From assembly GCA_022821985.1 (NCBI GenBank), contig JAJECP010000037.1, positions 141,351 to 205,350 of the forward strand: DNA of 64,000 nucleotides, given 5' to 3'. Source of the stretch: Acidimicrobiia bacterium. GTDB lineage: Bacteria; Actinomycetota; Acidimicrobiia; Acidimicrobiales; Poriferisodalaceae. The translations under genes were made by a program, and so were the position numbers. Positions 57,511 through 64,000 of the stretch are shown piece by piece. Each line of letters opens with the position of its first letter. Position 1 is the stretch's first letter. The notes under the pieces were generated by a model, which saw only the letters and a program-made list of their open reading frames with translations, did no database searches and was not told where the DNA came from.

Positions 57511-59919
57511 ATGCACAAGGCTCTGAAGCACGCCGCAGCTGCGATTTCGATTCTGGCAGCGTCGCTTGTGGCGATTGCCGCGATGCCGGCCGCGGCGTCG
57601 GTTGCGCGGGTTCCGCCTGCGTCCGTTCAGGGCGATTGCGGATCAGACACGGTGCCGATCGTGGTGGCTTCTGATGTGGCGGCGCAATCCGACGTCTACT
57701 CGGCTGTCACCCTCGCCGGTGCGATCGGCGACGCGTGCATCGTGCTTGCCGGTGCCCGAGGCGAGGCGATGCCAGCAGATCAGCAGACCCGCCTCGATGC
57801 TGCAGCGTCCGGCGGTTATGTGGTCGGCGGACTGTCGGCGGTGCTTGATGGCAAAGTCGCGGGCCGCACCATGGCGCGCCTCGGCGGCTCCGACCGCTGG
57901 GCGACGGCGCTGCTTGTCGGTTCCGAGGCAGCCGATCCGGGCAGCGCGCCCACCACAACCATCGCTGCTGATGTCCAGTTCACCCCGACCGCTGGGTCGT
58001 CGTCAGGCACCGTGGCGACACGGGTCCGTGTGCCTCCCGCGTCAGTTCAGGGCGACTGCGACGCCGACACCGTGCCGGTTGTGGTGGCATCGGACCTCGC
58101 TGCTCAATCTGACATCTATTCCGCTGTGACGCTCGCAGGCGTGCTCGGCGATGCGTGCGTTGTGCTCGCAGGCCCGAGAGGCGAAGCGATGGCTGCAAAT
58201 CAGCAGTCACGGTTGGATGCAGCAGCATCTGGCGGCTATGTGGTGGGCGGACATGCTGCGGTGCCCGATTCCAAGATCTCGGATCGCACCATGGCGCGTC
58301 TCGGCGGTGCCGACCGCTGGGCCACTGCGCTGCTTGTTGGCAGAGAAGCCGCCGAACCGGCATCCATAACGCCTGTTCCGTTTGCCCAATACGACTCGCG
58401 GAACATCCGATGGCTGAAGAGCAGCAATCCGGCCCTGTACCGCCAGATCCAGGAAATGCCATGGGTCCGGGACGGTATCGGGAGATATGAGGCAGATTCA
58501 GTGGATTGGCTGGCTCGAATGGCCTACGACGACGAATCCGCCGTCTCTCGAGTTCTCGATATGCCGTTCCTTGAGGCCCACGAAGCCGGGGACGCAGTGA
58601 CGCTCATGGCCCTCTCTCACGCGAACCACTTCGGGGACCTGGACCTCCTCCTGGCCCAACCGGTGTTTGAAGGCGGAATCGACGACGTCAACAGCACGAT
58701 GGCTATTTTCGGGAGTCTCATCATCACGAACGGGGGAAACGCCAGCGCGCTGGAAAAGGTTCTGGTCCCCGGATATGCAGACGTCGAAACCCTCTCCCGC
58801 CCGACAGCGCTGTCGCCGCACATGAAGGTGAGCATCATCCGTACCGGGAACAAGCCCCAGGCGTGGCTGGCGGACGCAATCATCGATATAGCGGACGCCG
58901 CGGAGAGGCTGATGCGCCAGCATCTGCCGGTGGGCCATATCGTGATGGTGGTCAGCGAGGAGAGCGCCTGCAATTGCACTTGGGGGTTCGCCTTCGACGG
59001 TCCTTTCGACTGGGAGCAAGCGAAGGAAACATTCTTGGGCCAAAAGCTCCAGGGGCATGTGGCTCACGAGTTGTTCCACCTGTACGTCCAGGGCGCCGAA
59101 TGGTGGATGTATGACGGAACCGCCGAAGCCTTCAAGTACGTCTACGGCCTGGAACAGGGACTAGACCCGAAGTCATACGAGGCCCCACGTGGAGGATGCG
59201 AGGCCCACGACATTCAGATGTTCACCCAGTGGAATCCCCAGCCAGGTACGCCCAGATTCGGTTGCGCCTACTTCTTGGGCGGGGCGCTATTTCGGGAACT
59301 CGCCGCACACTTGGGACCTTCAGAGTACGGTTCTAGGATGAGGGAGCTTCGGCGCCTGTCGGATCCAGAGGAAGCGGAGAAACGGGGATTCCGGCTCATG
59401 GGCATCGATGAATTGCGACGTGTATTTGCCAGCGAGTCCGAAATCGTTGAGAAGCACTGGTCGGGCAAGCTGAACCATCCGGAGAAAACGTGGAAGCTGC
59501 GAATTGCATCTGAGAGTCACGACCTGATTCGGTGGGATCAGAACCCGACCTACGACGGCGACTCCGTCACCTTTAGCGGTACACTGCTGGGAGAAGCAGT
59601 CCTTTCCGGCGGAACTATTGCAGAAGCCCTGCGTGATGGTTACCGGAACTTTCACCTGTATTCCGTGGACGGTTTCAAGTTTATAGGGAATATAAACCCC
59701 CCAGGCTGGACCCACGGTACGAGGCATCCAGGCGACAACACAGCCCTCGAATACCGGCTGGAAGGCAAGACGTTCACCGTCAGGTTCAGGTTACCTGAGG
59801 CCCTCGGCGACCCGACCGACTACTTCGTCGATGTCTGGGGATTCCAAGATGAGAGCAGAATACCGGTCATCTGGCAAGATAGGGACAGGCTCGGTTTCGC
59901 CCGCATCATCGTCGAGTAG
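57511..59919 (+). CDS. Secreted putative metalloprotease with tandem cell-wall-binding repeats
   Basis: The 802-residue protein has a signal peptide (AAAAISILAASLVAIAAMPAAAS), then two near-identical 140-residue units (from residues about 33 and 173, a 420-bp DNA repeat), each with cell-wall-binding-repeat-2-like sequence (VVASDVAAQSDVYSAVTLAG, ARLGGSDRWATALLVG). The C-terminal about 500 residues carry HELFH (519-523) and a downstream Glu in DGTAEAF (Glu 539), a gluzincin-type zinc site. Beyond residue 650 a beta-rich domain follows. It was probably cell-wall-attached and exported. The 3' part uses more AT-rich codons than its neighbours. Confidence 0.75.
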   Translation: MHKALKHAAAAISILAASLVAIAAMPAAASVARVPPASVQGDCGSDTVPIVVASDVAAQSDVYSAVTLAGAIGDACIVLAGARGEAMPADQQTRLDAAASGGYVVGGLSAVLDGKVAGRTMARLGGSDRWATALLVGSEAADPGSAPTTTIAADVQFTPTAGSSSGTVATRVRVPPASVQGDCDADTVPVVVASDLAAQSDIYSAVTLAGVLGDACVVLAGPRGEAMAANQQSRLDAAASGGYVVGGHAAVPDSKISDRTMARLGGADRWATALLVGREAAEPASITPVPFAQYDSRNIRWLKSSNPALYRQIQEMPWVRDGIGRYEADSVDWLARMAYDDESAVSRVLDMPFLEAHEAGDAVTLMALSHANHFGDLDLLLAQPVFEGGIDDVNSTMAIFGSLIITNGGNASALEKVLVPGYADVETLSRPTALSPHMKVSIIRTGNKPQAWLADAIIDIADAAERLMRQHLPVGHIVMVVSEESACNCTWGFAFDGPFDWEQAKETFLGQKLQGHVAHELFHLYVQGAEWWMYDGTAEAFKYVYGLEQGLDPKSYEAPRGGCEAHDIQMFTQWNPQPGTPRFGCAYFLGGALFRELAAHLGPSEYGSRMRELRRLSDPEEAEKRGFRLMGIDELRRVFASESEIVEKHWSGKLNHPEKTWKLRIASESHDLIRWDQNPTYDGDSVTFSGTLLGEAVLSGGTIAEALRDGYRNFHLYSVDGFKFIGNINPPGWTHGTRHPGDNTALEYRLEGKTFTVRFRLPEALGDPTDYFVDVWGFQDESRIPVIWQDRDRLGFARIIVE
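57607..58380 (+). repeat. Tandem 420-bp coding repeat
   Basis: The two cell-wall-binding units of the 57511 gene repeat with a period of 420 bp; for example gttcagggcga recurs 420 bp apart. The second unit is shorter at its end. Confidence 0.85.
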
Positions 59920-59941
59920 GGGCGACACTTCCCATACCTTG

Positions 59942-60127
59942 TCAAGAATGTAACTGTACTTTGGGGTCGACAGCTAAGTCGCGGCGCAAGGTGTAGATCG
60001 ACTGGCCGCTGATCCCCAGCTCAACCGCGACCGCCGCCACCGGACGGCCGGACTCGACCAGGTCGATCGCACGCCGCTGGAACTCCGCAAGCTCACCTGC
60101 ATCGGCACCATCATCAGCGACGACTGA
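59942..60127 (-). pseudogene. IS3-type transposase OrfA remnant
   Basis: The minus-strand frame contains ELAEFQRRAIDLVESGRPVA and the helix-turn-helix VAVELGISGQSIYTLRR, as in the DNA-binding N terminus of IS3-family transposases. It stops after about 60 codons. Between 59920 and 60260 I see nothing else except the hicA promoter. Confidence 0.65.
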
Positions 60128-60130
60128 CCC
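60085..60130 (+). repeat. Direct repeat flanking hicAB, left copy
   Basis: Forty-one of 46 bases match 60857-60902 in the same orientation. Both encode the first residues of the transposase remnant on the minus strand. Confidence 0.75.
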
Positions 60131-60247
60131 CCGCCCCGGCGGGAGCGCTCGGCACCCGGCGCTGGCCATAGGCAACGCAGACATGGCGAGGTGTCGGCCG
60201 TGCGGCGACGCCCGAGAAAACCCGCTTTCTTGTGGTACCATTATTGG

Positions 60248-60253
60248 TATCGT
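60248..60253 (+). promoter_or_regulatory. -10 box TATCGT, leaderless-type, with imperfect palindrome
   Basis: TATCGT lies 8 nt before the GTG at 60262. The imperfect palindrome GGTACCATTATTGGTATC covers the box and could be the autoregulatory operator expected for a HicAB module. Confidence 0.45.
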
Positions 60254-60261
60254 CCGACGCC

Positions 60262-60516
60262 GTGGACGTGAAGGCGATACGAGATGCGGCTCGCAACAAC
60301 CCCAAGAACGTCCGATTCGCCGATCTCGCCAAGCTGTGCGAGGCGCACTTTGGACCGCCGCGTACCAAACGCGGCAGCCATCTCGTTTATCGGATGCCGT
60401 GGCAGGGCGACCCCAGAGTGAACCTTCAGAACGACAATGGCAAGGCCAAGGAGTATCAGGTGCGACAGGTGCTCAAGGCCATCGAGCGGCTCGAGTCCGA
60501 ACAAGAGGATCGTTGA
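60262..60516 (+). CDS. hicA: HicA-like mRNA interferase toxin
   Basis: The 84-residue protein has the HicA double-stranded-RNA-binding fold: FADLAKLCEAHFG, then RTKRGSHLVYRMP with the catalytic His 40 in GSH, and KAKEYQVRQVLKAIERL at the end. HicA cleaves mRNA unless held by HicB. The GTG at 60262 is chosen because it follows a TATCGT box; upstream GTG starts would add a non-conserved stretch. hicB starts two bases after its stop. Confidence 0.85.
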   Translation: MDVKAIRDAARNNPKNVRFADLAKLCEAHFGPPRTKRGSHLVYRMPWQGDPRVNLQNDNGKAKEYQVRQVLKAIERLESEQEDR

Positions 60517-60517
60517 G

Positions 60518-60835
60518 ATGCAGGACCGTTACACCTACCGGGTGAGCTGGTCGGCGAACGACGACGAGTATGTCGCGGTGTGCTTGGAGTTCCCGTCGCT
60601 GAGCTGGCTGGCCACGACTCCCGAGGAAGCGCTGGCAGGAATCCGTGAGGTCGTACGCGATGTGGTGGAGGACATGCGATCTGGCGATGAAGAACCCCCG
60701 GTCCCGCTCGGGCTGAGGGACTACAGCGGCAAGTTCATGGTGCGGATTCCGCCCGAGACCCATCGCGAACTCGCGATAGCGGCTGCCGACAGCGGCATCA
60801 GCCTCAATAGGTACGTCACCGCCCGGCTGAGCTAA
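60518..60835 (+). CDS. hicB: HicB-like antitoxin
   Basis: The 105-residue protein has the HicB partial-RNase-H-like domain (YTYRVSWSANDDEYVAVCLEFPSLS, TPEEALAGIREVVRDVVEDM) and a C-terminal ribbon-helix-helix (FMVRIPPETHRELAIAAADS, LNRYVTARL). It neutralises HicA and represses the operon through the DNA-binding tail. The ATG at 60518 follows the hicA stop with GAG upstream. The pair is bracketed by transposase-derived repeats. Confidence 0.88.
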   Translation: MQDRYTYRVSWSANDDEYVAVCLEFPSLSWLATTPEEALAGIREVVRDVVEDMRSGDEEPPVPLGLRDYSGKFMVRIPPETHRELAIAAADSGISLNRYVTARLS

Positions 60836-60856
60836 GCGACACTCGGCGTGCGTCGG

Positions 60857-60902
60857 CCGCAAACTCACCGGTATCGGCACCATCACCAGCAACGACTGAC
60901 CC
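60857..60902 (+). repeat. Direct repeat flanking hicAB, right copy
   Basis: Matches 60085-60130 at 41 of 46 bases. It is what is left of a second transposase N-terminal copy on the minus strand. Confidence 0.75.
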
Positions 60903-60919
60903 TTCCTGGGTATGCAAAT

Positions 60920-60936
60920 TGCAAGTGCTGCTTGCA
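60920..60936. other. Hairpin TGCAAG / CTTGCA
   Basis: TGCAAG and CTTGCA pair across TGCTG, next to further ttgca repeats. It lies between the hicAB unit and the prmA promoter and may be a weak terminator or an operator. Confidence 0.35.
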
Positions 60937-61003
60937 GCTTGCATTCACCTGCTGTGAGCGTGTGCACGCGGCGTCATGACGGTCTGATGGCGAGAATGCT
61001 GGG

Positions 61004-61906
61004 GTGAGCGATCCGCAGCCTCGGGCTGCGCTGTGGGGTGATGAGCGGTACGGCGGTGCGTGCGTGGTGCTTGCCGACGATGCTCCGCTGGGGATGGGTG
61101 GCGGTGAAGCGCCAGATGGCGGGCTGCTCAGGCCCCCGCTGCCGGAGCGGCTGGCTGCGGCGGCGTTGGCGGTGACGCATGAACGGCTGGGGCGGGGGCG
61201 GTGGGTGAGCCGGATTCGGGTGACCGACGATCGTTCCGCTCGAGAACTGGTGGCTGAGCTGCGCGCCGACGGTCACGCCGCCGTGCTGGGCCCGCCCGAC
61301 GAGGCACAGGCAGTGGGATGGCTGAACCGCAATCGTGCGGTGCCGATGGGCGGACGGCTGGCCGTTTGCTTCCCGTGGGCAGACGCCGACGCCCCGGCGG
61401 TGGTTGAAGTCGACCCCGGCGAGGCGTTCGGAGCGGGCACCCATCCGTCCACCCGGCTCCTGGCCGAGTGGCTCGCTGAGCACATTGCCGGCGGCGAGCG
61501 GGTGCTCGATGTGGGGTGCGGCAGCGGGGTACTGGCGCTGGTGGCGGCTCGGCTGGGCGCTGCCGAAGCAGTGGGCATCGACATCGAGCCGGCAGCGGTC
61601 TCCGCGGCCGAGGCCAATGCCCGCCGCAACGGCCTTGACGATGTGACCGCCTTCAGCACCGCTCGTGTCGGTGAGGCCGAACTCGGCACATTTGACGTGG
61701 TCGTTGCCAACATCACTGCTGGTGTGCTGATGCCGCTAGCCGGCGACATTGCCGAGCGAGTCGCACCTGGCGGCCGGCTTGCCATCAGCGGCATCTCCGC
61801 AGCCCAAACTTCGTCGGTTGCTGCCGCCTACCGCCGCTACGGCATCGAGTTGGCCGATCCCGTCCGCCTCGACGACTGGGTTTCGTTGTCCGGGCGAAGG
61901 TCGTAG
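61004..61906 (+). CDS. prmA: Ribosomal protein L11 methyltransferase
   Basis: PrmA trimethylates ribosomal protein L11. The 300-residue protein has the family motif GEAFGAGTHPSTRLLAEWL, the AdoMet motif VLDVGCGSGVLALVAARLGA, GIDIEPAAVSAAEANARRNG and the post-motif VVVANITAGVLMPLA. The N-terminal substrate domain is shorter than in E. coli. The GTG at 61004 is the last base pair block of the 39-bp segment also present at 57025, so the intact gene and the broken copy share their promoter. Confidence 0.88.
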   Translation: MSDPQPRAALWGDERYGGACVVLADDAPLGMGGGEAPDGGLLRPPLPERLAAAALAVTHERLGRGRWVSRIRVTDDRSARELVAELRADGHAAVLGPPDEAQAVGWLNRNRAVPMGGRLAVCFPWADADAPAVVEVDPGEAFGAGTHPSTRLLAEWLAEHIAGGERVLDVGCGSGVLALVAARLGAAEAVGIDIEPAAVSAAEANARRNGLDDVTAFSTARVGEAELGTFDVVVANITAGVLMPLAGDIAERVAPGGRLAISGISAAQTSSVAAAYRRYGIELADPVRLDDWVSLSGRRS

Positions 61907-61968
61907 GGCTTCTCGAGTGCTTCCCTGACGCTGCCGCACAGACTCGCAGCAGATTCTGGTGCTGATTG

Positions 61969-62733
61969 CTACGAGCTGGGGGCGGGGTAGTTGGCCCAGG
62001 CGGTGACGCCTTGGTAGCCGCCGTCGACGGTGATGGTCTGGCCGGTGACGTAACGGGCCTCGTCGCTGGCGAGGAAGGCGACAACGTCGGCGATCTCTTC
62101 GGGCACGCCCCATCGGCCCAGAGCGATGTGGCGCTCGAGGCCGTCGGCGAGACCGGGGATCTCGCGGCCTGCCGCCCACATCTCAGTGATGATCAGACCG
62201 GGCGCCACGGCGTTCACACGGATGCCGAAGCGGCCATATGTGGCTGCCTGCGAGCGGGTGAGCGAGTCCAAAGCAGCCTTGGTTGCCCCATAGGTGGGCA
62301 GCTCGCTGACGCCGACCGAGCCGGCGATCGAGGACATGTGGATCACCGAGCCGTGACCTCGCTCACCCATCTGGCGGGCCAGTGCCCGGGTGGTCTCCAG
62401 CGGCGCCAGATAGTTGAGCTGCAGCACTGCCTGATCGCCTCCGGGTTCTCGCAGCTCGCCCCGGCCGGCGTTGTTCACCAAGATGTCGACCCCGCCGAGA
62501 GCATCAACAGCGGCGGCGGCCAGATCGGCCCCGGCACCCTCCGCGCTCAAGTCACTCTCGATCACCACCGGGTCGTGCGGCAGCTCGGCCGCGATCCGGT
62601 CAAGATCGTCGGTGGTTCTCGCCGCCAGCGCCACCCGTGCACCGTCCCGGGCCAAGGCCCGGGCGCAGTGCTCGCCGATACCCCGGCTTGCCCCCGTCAC
62701 CAATGCCGTCCGTCCGCTCAACCTCTCCGTCAT
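61969..62733 (-). CDS. Short-chain dehydrogenase (FabG-like)
   Basis: The 254-residue SDR has TGASRGIGEHCARAL, DILVNNAGRGEL, SSIAGSVG, catalytic YGATK and PGLIITEMW. AARTTDDL after the second strand suggests NADP preference. AAGG precedes the ATG at 62733; an in-frame ATG at 62760 would add nine residues. It is divergent from the ABC ATPase gene. The substrate is unknown. Confidence 0.88.
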   Translation of the reverse strand: MTERLSGRTALVTGASRGIGEHCARALARDGARVALAARTTDDLDRIAAELPHDPVVIESDLSAEGAGADLAAAAVDALGGVDILVNNAGRGELREPGGDQAVLQLNYLAPLETTRALARQMGERGHGSVIHMSSIAGSVGVSELPTYGATKAALDSLTRSQAATYGRFGIRVNAVAPGLIITEMWAAGREIPGLADGLERHIALGRWGVPEEIADVVAFLASDEARYVTGQTITVDGGYQGVTAWANYPAPSS

Positions 62734-62805
62734 TCCCCAGACCTTCCCTTCGCGAATCATCAGTTTGCGTCAAGAAACCTGTTCAGGCAGGCGTCGGGGA
62801 GTGCG

Positions 62806-62811
62806 TAGCGT
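62806..62811 (+). promoter_or_regulatory. -10 box TAGCGT, leaderless-type
   Basis: TAGCGT lies 7 nt before the ATG at 62819. Confidence 0.45.
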
Positions 62812-62818
62812 CTTGCAC

Positions 62819-63865
62819 ATGGCAGACGGGCGAGGCGGTGGGACGCTGCGGATCACGGGTGCCCACGTTCACTTCGACGGCTTCAGGGCGCTGGACGGGG
62901 TGGACCTCGCGGTCGGCGACGGCGAGATGGTGGTGCTGCTGGGGCCATCGGGCTGCGGCAAGACCACGCTGCTGCGAGCCGCCTCGGGACTGCAGCCGCT
63001 GGATGCCGGCCAGATCGAGCTCGACGGGCGCGACTTGACCGGTCAGCGCCCCGACCAGCGCGGCATCGGCCTGATGTTCCAGGACGAGGTGCTGTTCCCG
63101 CACTTCGATGTCGAGGGCAACGTGGCGTTCGGGCTGCGCATGGCCAGGGTGCCCTACGCGGAACGGCGCCGGCGCGTGGCCGAAGTACTCGCGCTGGTGG
63201 GCCTGGCGGGCTTCGAGGGCCGCGATGTGGCCACGCTGTCGGGCGGCGAGGCGCAGCGGGTCTCGCTGGCACGGGCCCTCGCCCCCGAACCCAGAGTGCT
63301 GTTGCTCGACGAGCCCTTCGGTTCGCTCGACCGACTGCTGCGCGAGCGGCTCATCAACGAACTGCGGCCCGTACTCGACCAGGTCGGTGTCACCGCCGTG
63401 CACGTCACCCACGACCATCACGAGGCGTTTGCCTTGGCCGACCGAATTGCGGTGATGGCATCTGGTCGCCTGCTGCGGATCGGCACGCCCGAAGAGGTGT
63501 GGACAGACCCCCGCACCGCCCAGGTGGCCCGATTCTTGGGTCACACGAACGTGTTCGACTCCGAAGTGCCGCCGGAGCTGGCTCAGGCAGCCGGTCGCTC
63601 GGACAGCTTCGTGCTGCGGGCCGACCGCATCGAGGTGGAGGTTGACGACGGCGCCAGCGCGGACGTCGCAGACGCTGTGACGGCGCAGCTGCCGGCCACG
63701 GTGGTCCGGCGTCGCTTCCGCGGCGACCGCTACGAGGTGCGGCTGGAAGCAGACATCGGCGGGGTCGCTACCACCCTGGACTCCATCACTCCCCACGGAC
63801 CCGCAGTGGGCGCCAACGTGAAGCTGCACATCGGCCCAAGTGCCGTGCTCGCCCTCGAGACCTAG
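62819..63865 (+). CDS. ABC transporter ATP-binding protein (importer type)
   Basis: The 348-residue ATPase has Walker A GPSGCGKT, Q-loop MFQDEVLFPHFDVEGN, signature LSGGEAQR, Walker B VLLLDEPFGSLD and switch His VTHDHHEAF, followed by a C-terminal TOBE-like domain of about 110 residues. This is the form of ferric-iron, spermidine or thiamine importer ATPases. No permease or binding protein is within the window. The start follows a TAGCGT box by 7 nt. Confidence 0.9.
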   Translation: MADGRGGGTLRITGAHVHFDGFRALDGVDLAVGDGEMVVLLGPSGCGKTTLLRAASGLQPLDAGQIELDGRDLTGQRPDQRGIGLMFQDEVLFPHFDVEGNVAFGLRMARVPYAERRRRVAEVLALVGLAGFEGRDVATLSGGEAQRVSLARALAPEPRVLLLDEPFGSLDRLLRERLINELRPVLDQVGVTAVHVTHDHHEAFALADRIAVMASGRLLRIGTPEEVWTDPRTAQVARFLGHTNVFDSEVPPELAQAAGRSDSFVLRADRIEVEVDDGASADVADAVTAQLPATVVRRRFRGDRYEVRLEADIGGVATTLDSITPHGPAVGANVKLHIGPSAVLALET

Positions 63866-63883
63866 ATGGTTAGTTCCAAGGTT

Positions 63884-64000
63884 CTAGTGGTCGTATGGGG
63901 TGAGCGTGCGTGGGGGGCCGGGCCGGTGGGTGGTCTGGTTGTGCCAGATGGCGGCGGTGAGGGCGAGGAGCCGGGTGCCGACGCGGGCGGCGACGCCGGG
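63884..64000 (-). mobile_element. IS982-like transposase, C-terminal end
   Basis: The minus-strand frame entering from the right edge reads GTRLLALTAAIWHNQTT then RTLTPYDH and a TAG at 63884. RLLALTAAIWHNxxT and a final YDH are typical of IS982-family transposases. Only 38 codons are inside the window. The 18 bp between it and the ABC gene may include the element's end. Confidence 0.6.

Overview
The window is a high-GC chromosomal segment, roughly two thirds G+C by eye, densely coding, with many GTG starts. It looks like a deep-branching actinobacterium, most plausibly of the Acidimicrobiia. The evidence is two F420 biosynthesis genes, cell-wall-binding repeat proteins, LytR-CpsA-Psr and SpoIID-type envelope proteins, and a gene order that recalls the mycobacterial cpsA / fbiAB / manB-manA-sahH / comF-hpf-secA / prfB-ftsE-ftsX block. 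The lineage call is inference from gene content; the gene families are read directly from the sequence.

Layout. 0-31 kb is an envelope and nucleotide-sugar region. It holds an LCP ligase, UDP-sugar dehydrogenase, NDP-sugar pyrophosphorylase, GDP-mannose dehydratase, phosphomannomutase, sugar-phosphate isomerase, two large membrane glycosyltransferases, a SpoIID-like secreted protein and a secreted cell-wall-binding protein. Interleaved are cofE/cofD for coenzyme F420, ftsH, a lysine-2,3-aminomutase-type radical SAM gene of unusually low GC, ahcY, comF and hpf. 30-36 kb is core machinery: secA, prfB, ftsE and ftsX, ending in a strong hairpin. 36-55 kb is metabolic and accessory: acyl-CoA enzymes, hydrolases, two related MFS carriers, a formate/nitrite-type channel, a betaine-type binding lipoprotein, an F420-type nitroreductase, a HugZ-like haem protein and a reductive-dehalogenase-like Fe-S protein. 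55-61 kb is a patchwork around tmRNA (ssrA). It contains a duplicated ssrA fragment, a broken copy of the prmA 5' end fused to a transposase tail, a repeat-bearing secreted metalloprotease, and a HicA/HicB module between transposase remnants. 61-64 kb returns to ordinary genes (prmA, an SDR, an ABC ATPase) and runs into the end of another transposase.

The most striking item is at 43079-44230. A lipoprotein with a long acidic repeat linker ends in a thioredoxin-like domain whose first redox cysteine is replaced by an in-frame TGA, followed at once by a hairpin of bacterial SECIS type. I read it as a selenocysteine (UxxC) thiol-disulfide lipoprotein rather than two broken genes.

Two expression habits recur. 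Within operons, stop and start codons overlap as ATGA or GTGA. At many first genes a TAnnnT box lies 6-10 nt before the start codon, the signature of leaderless transcripts, and this helped fix several starts.
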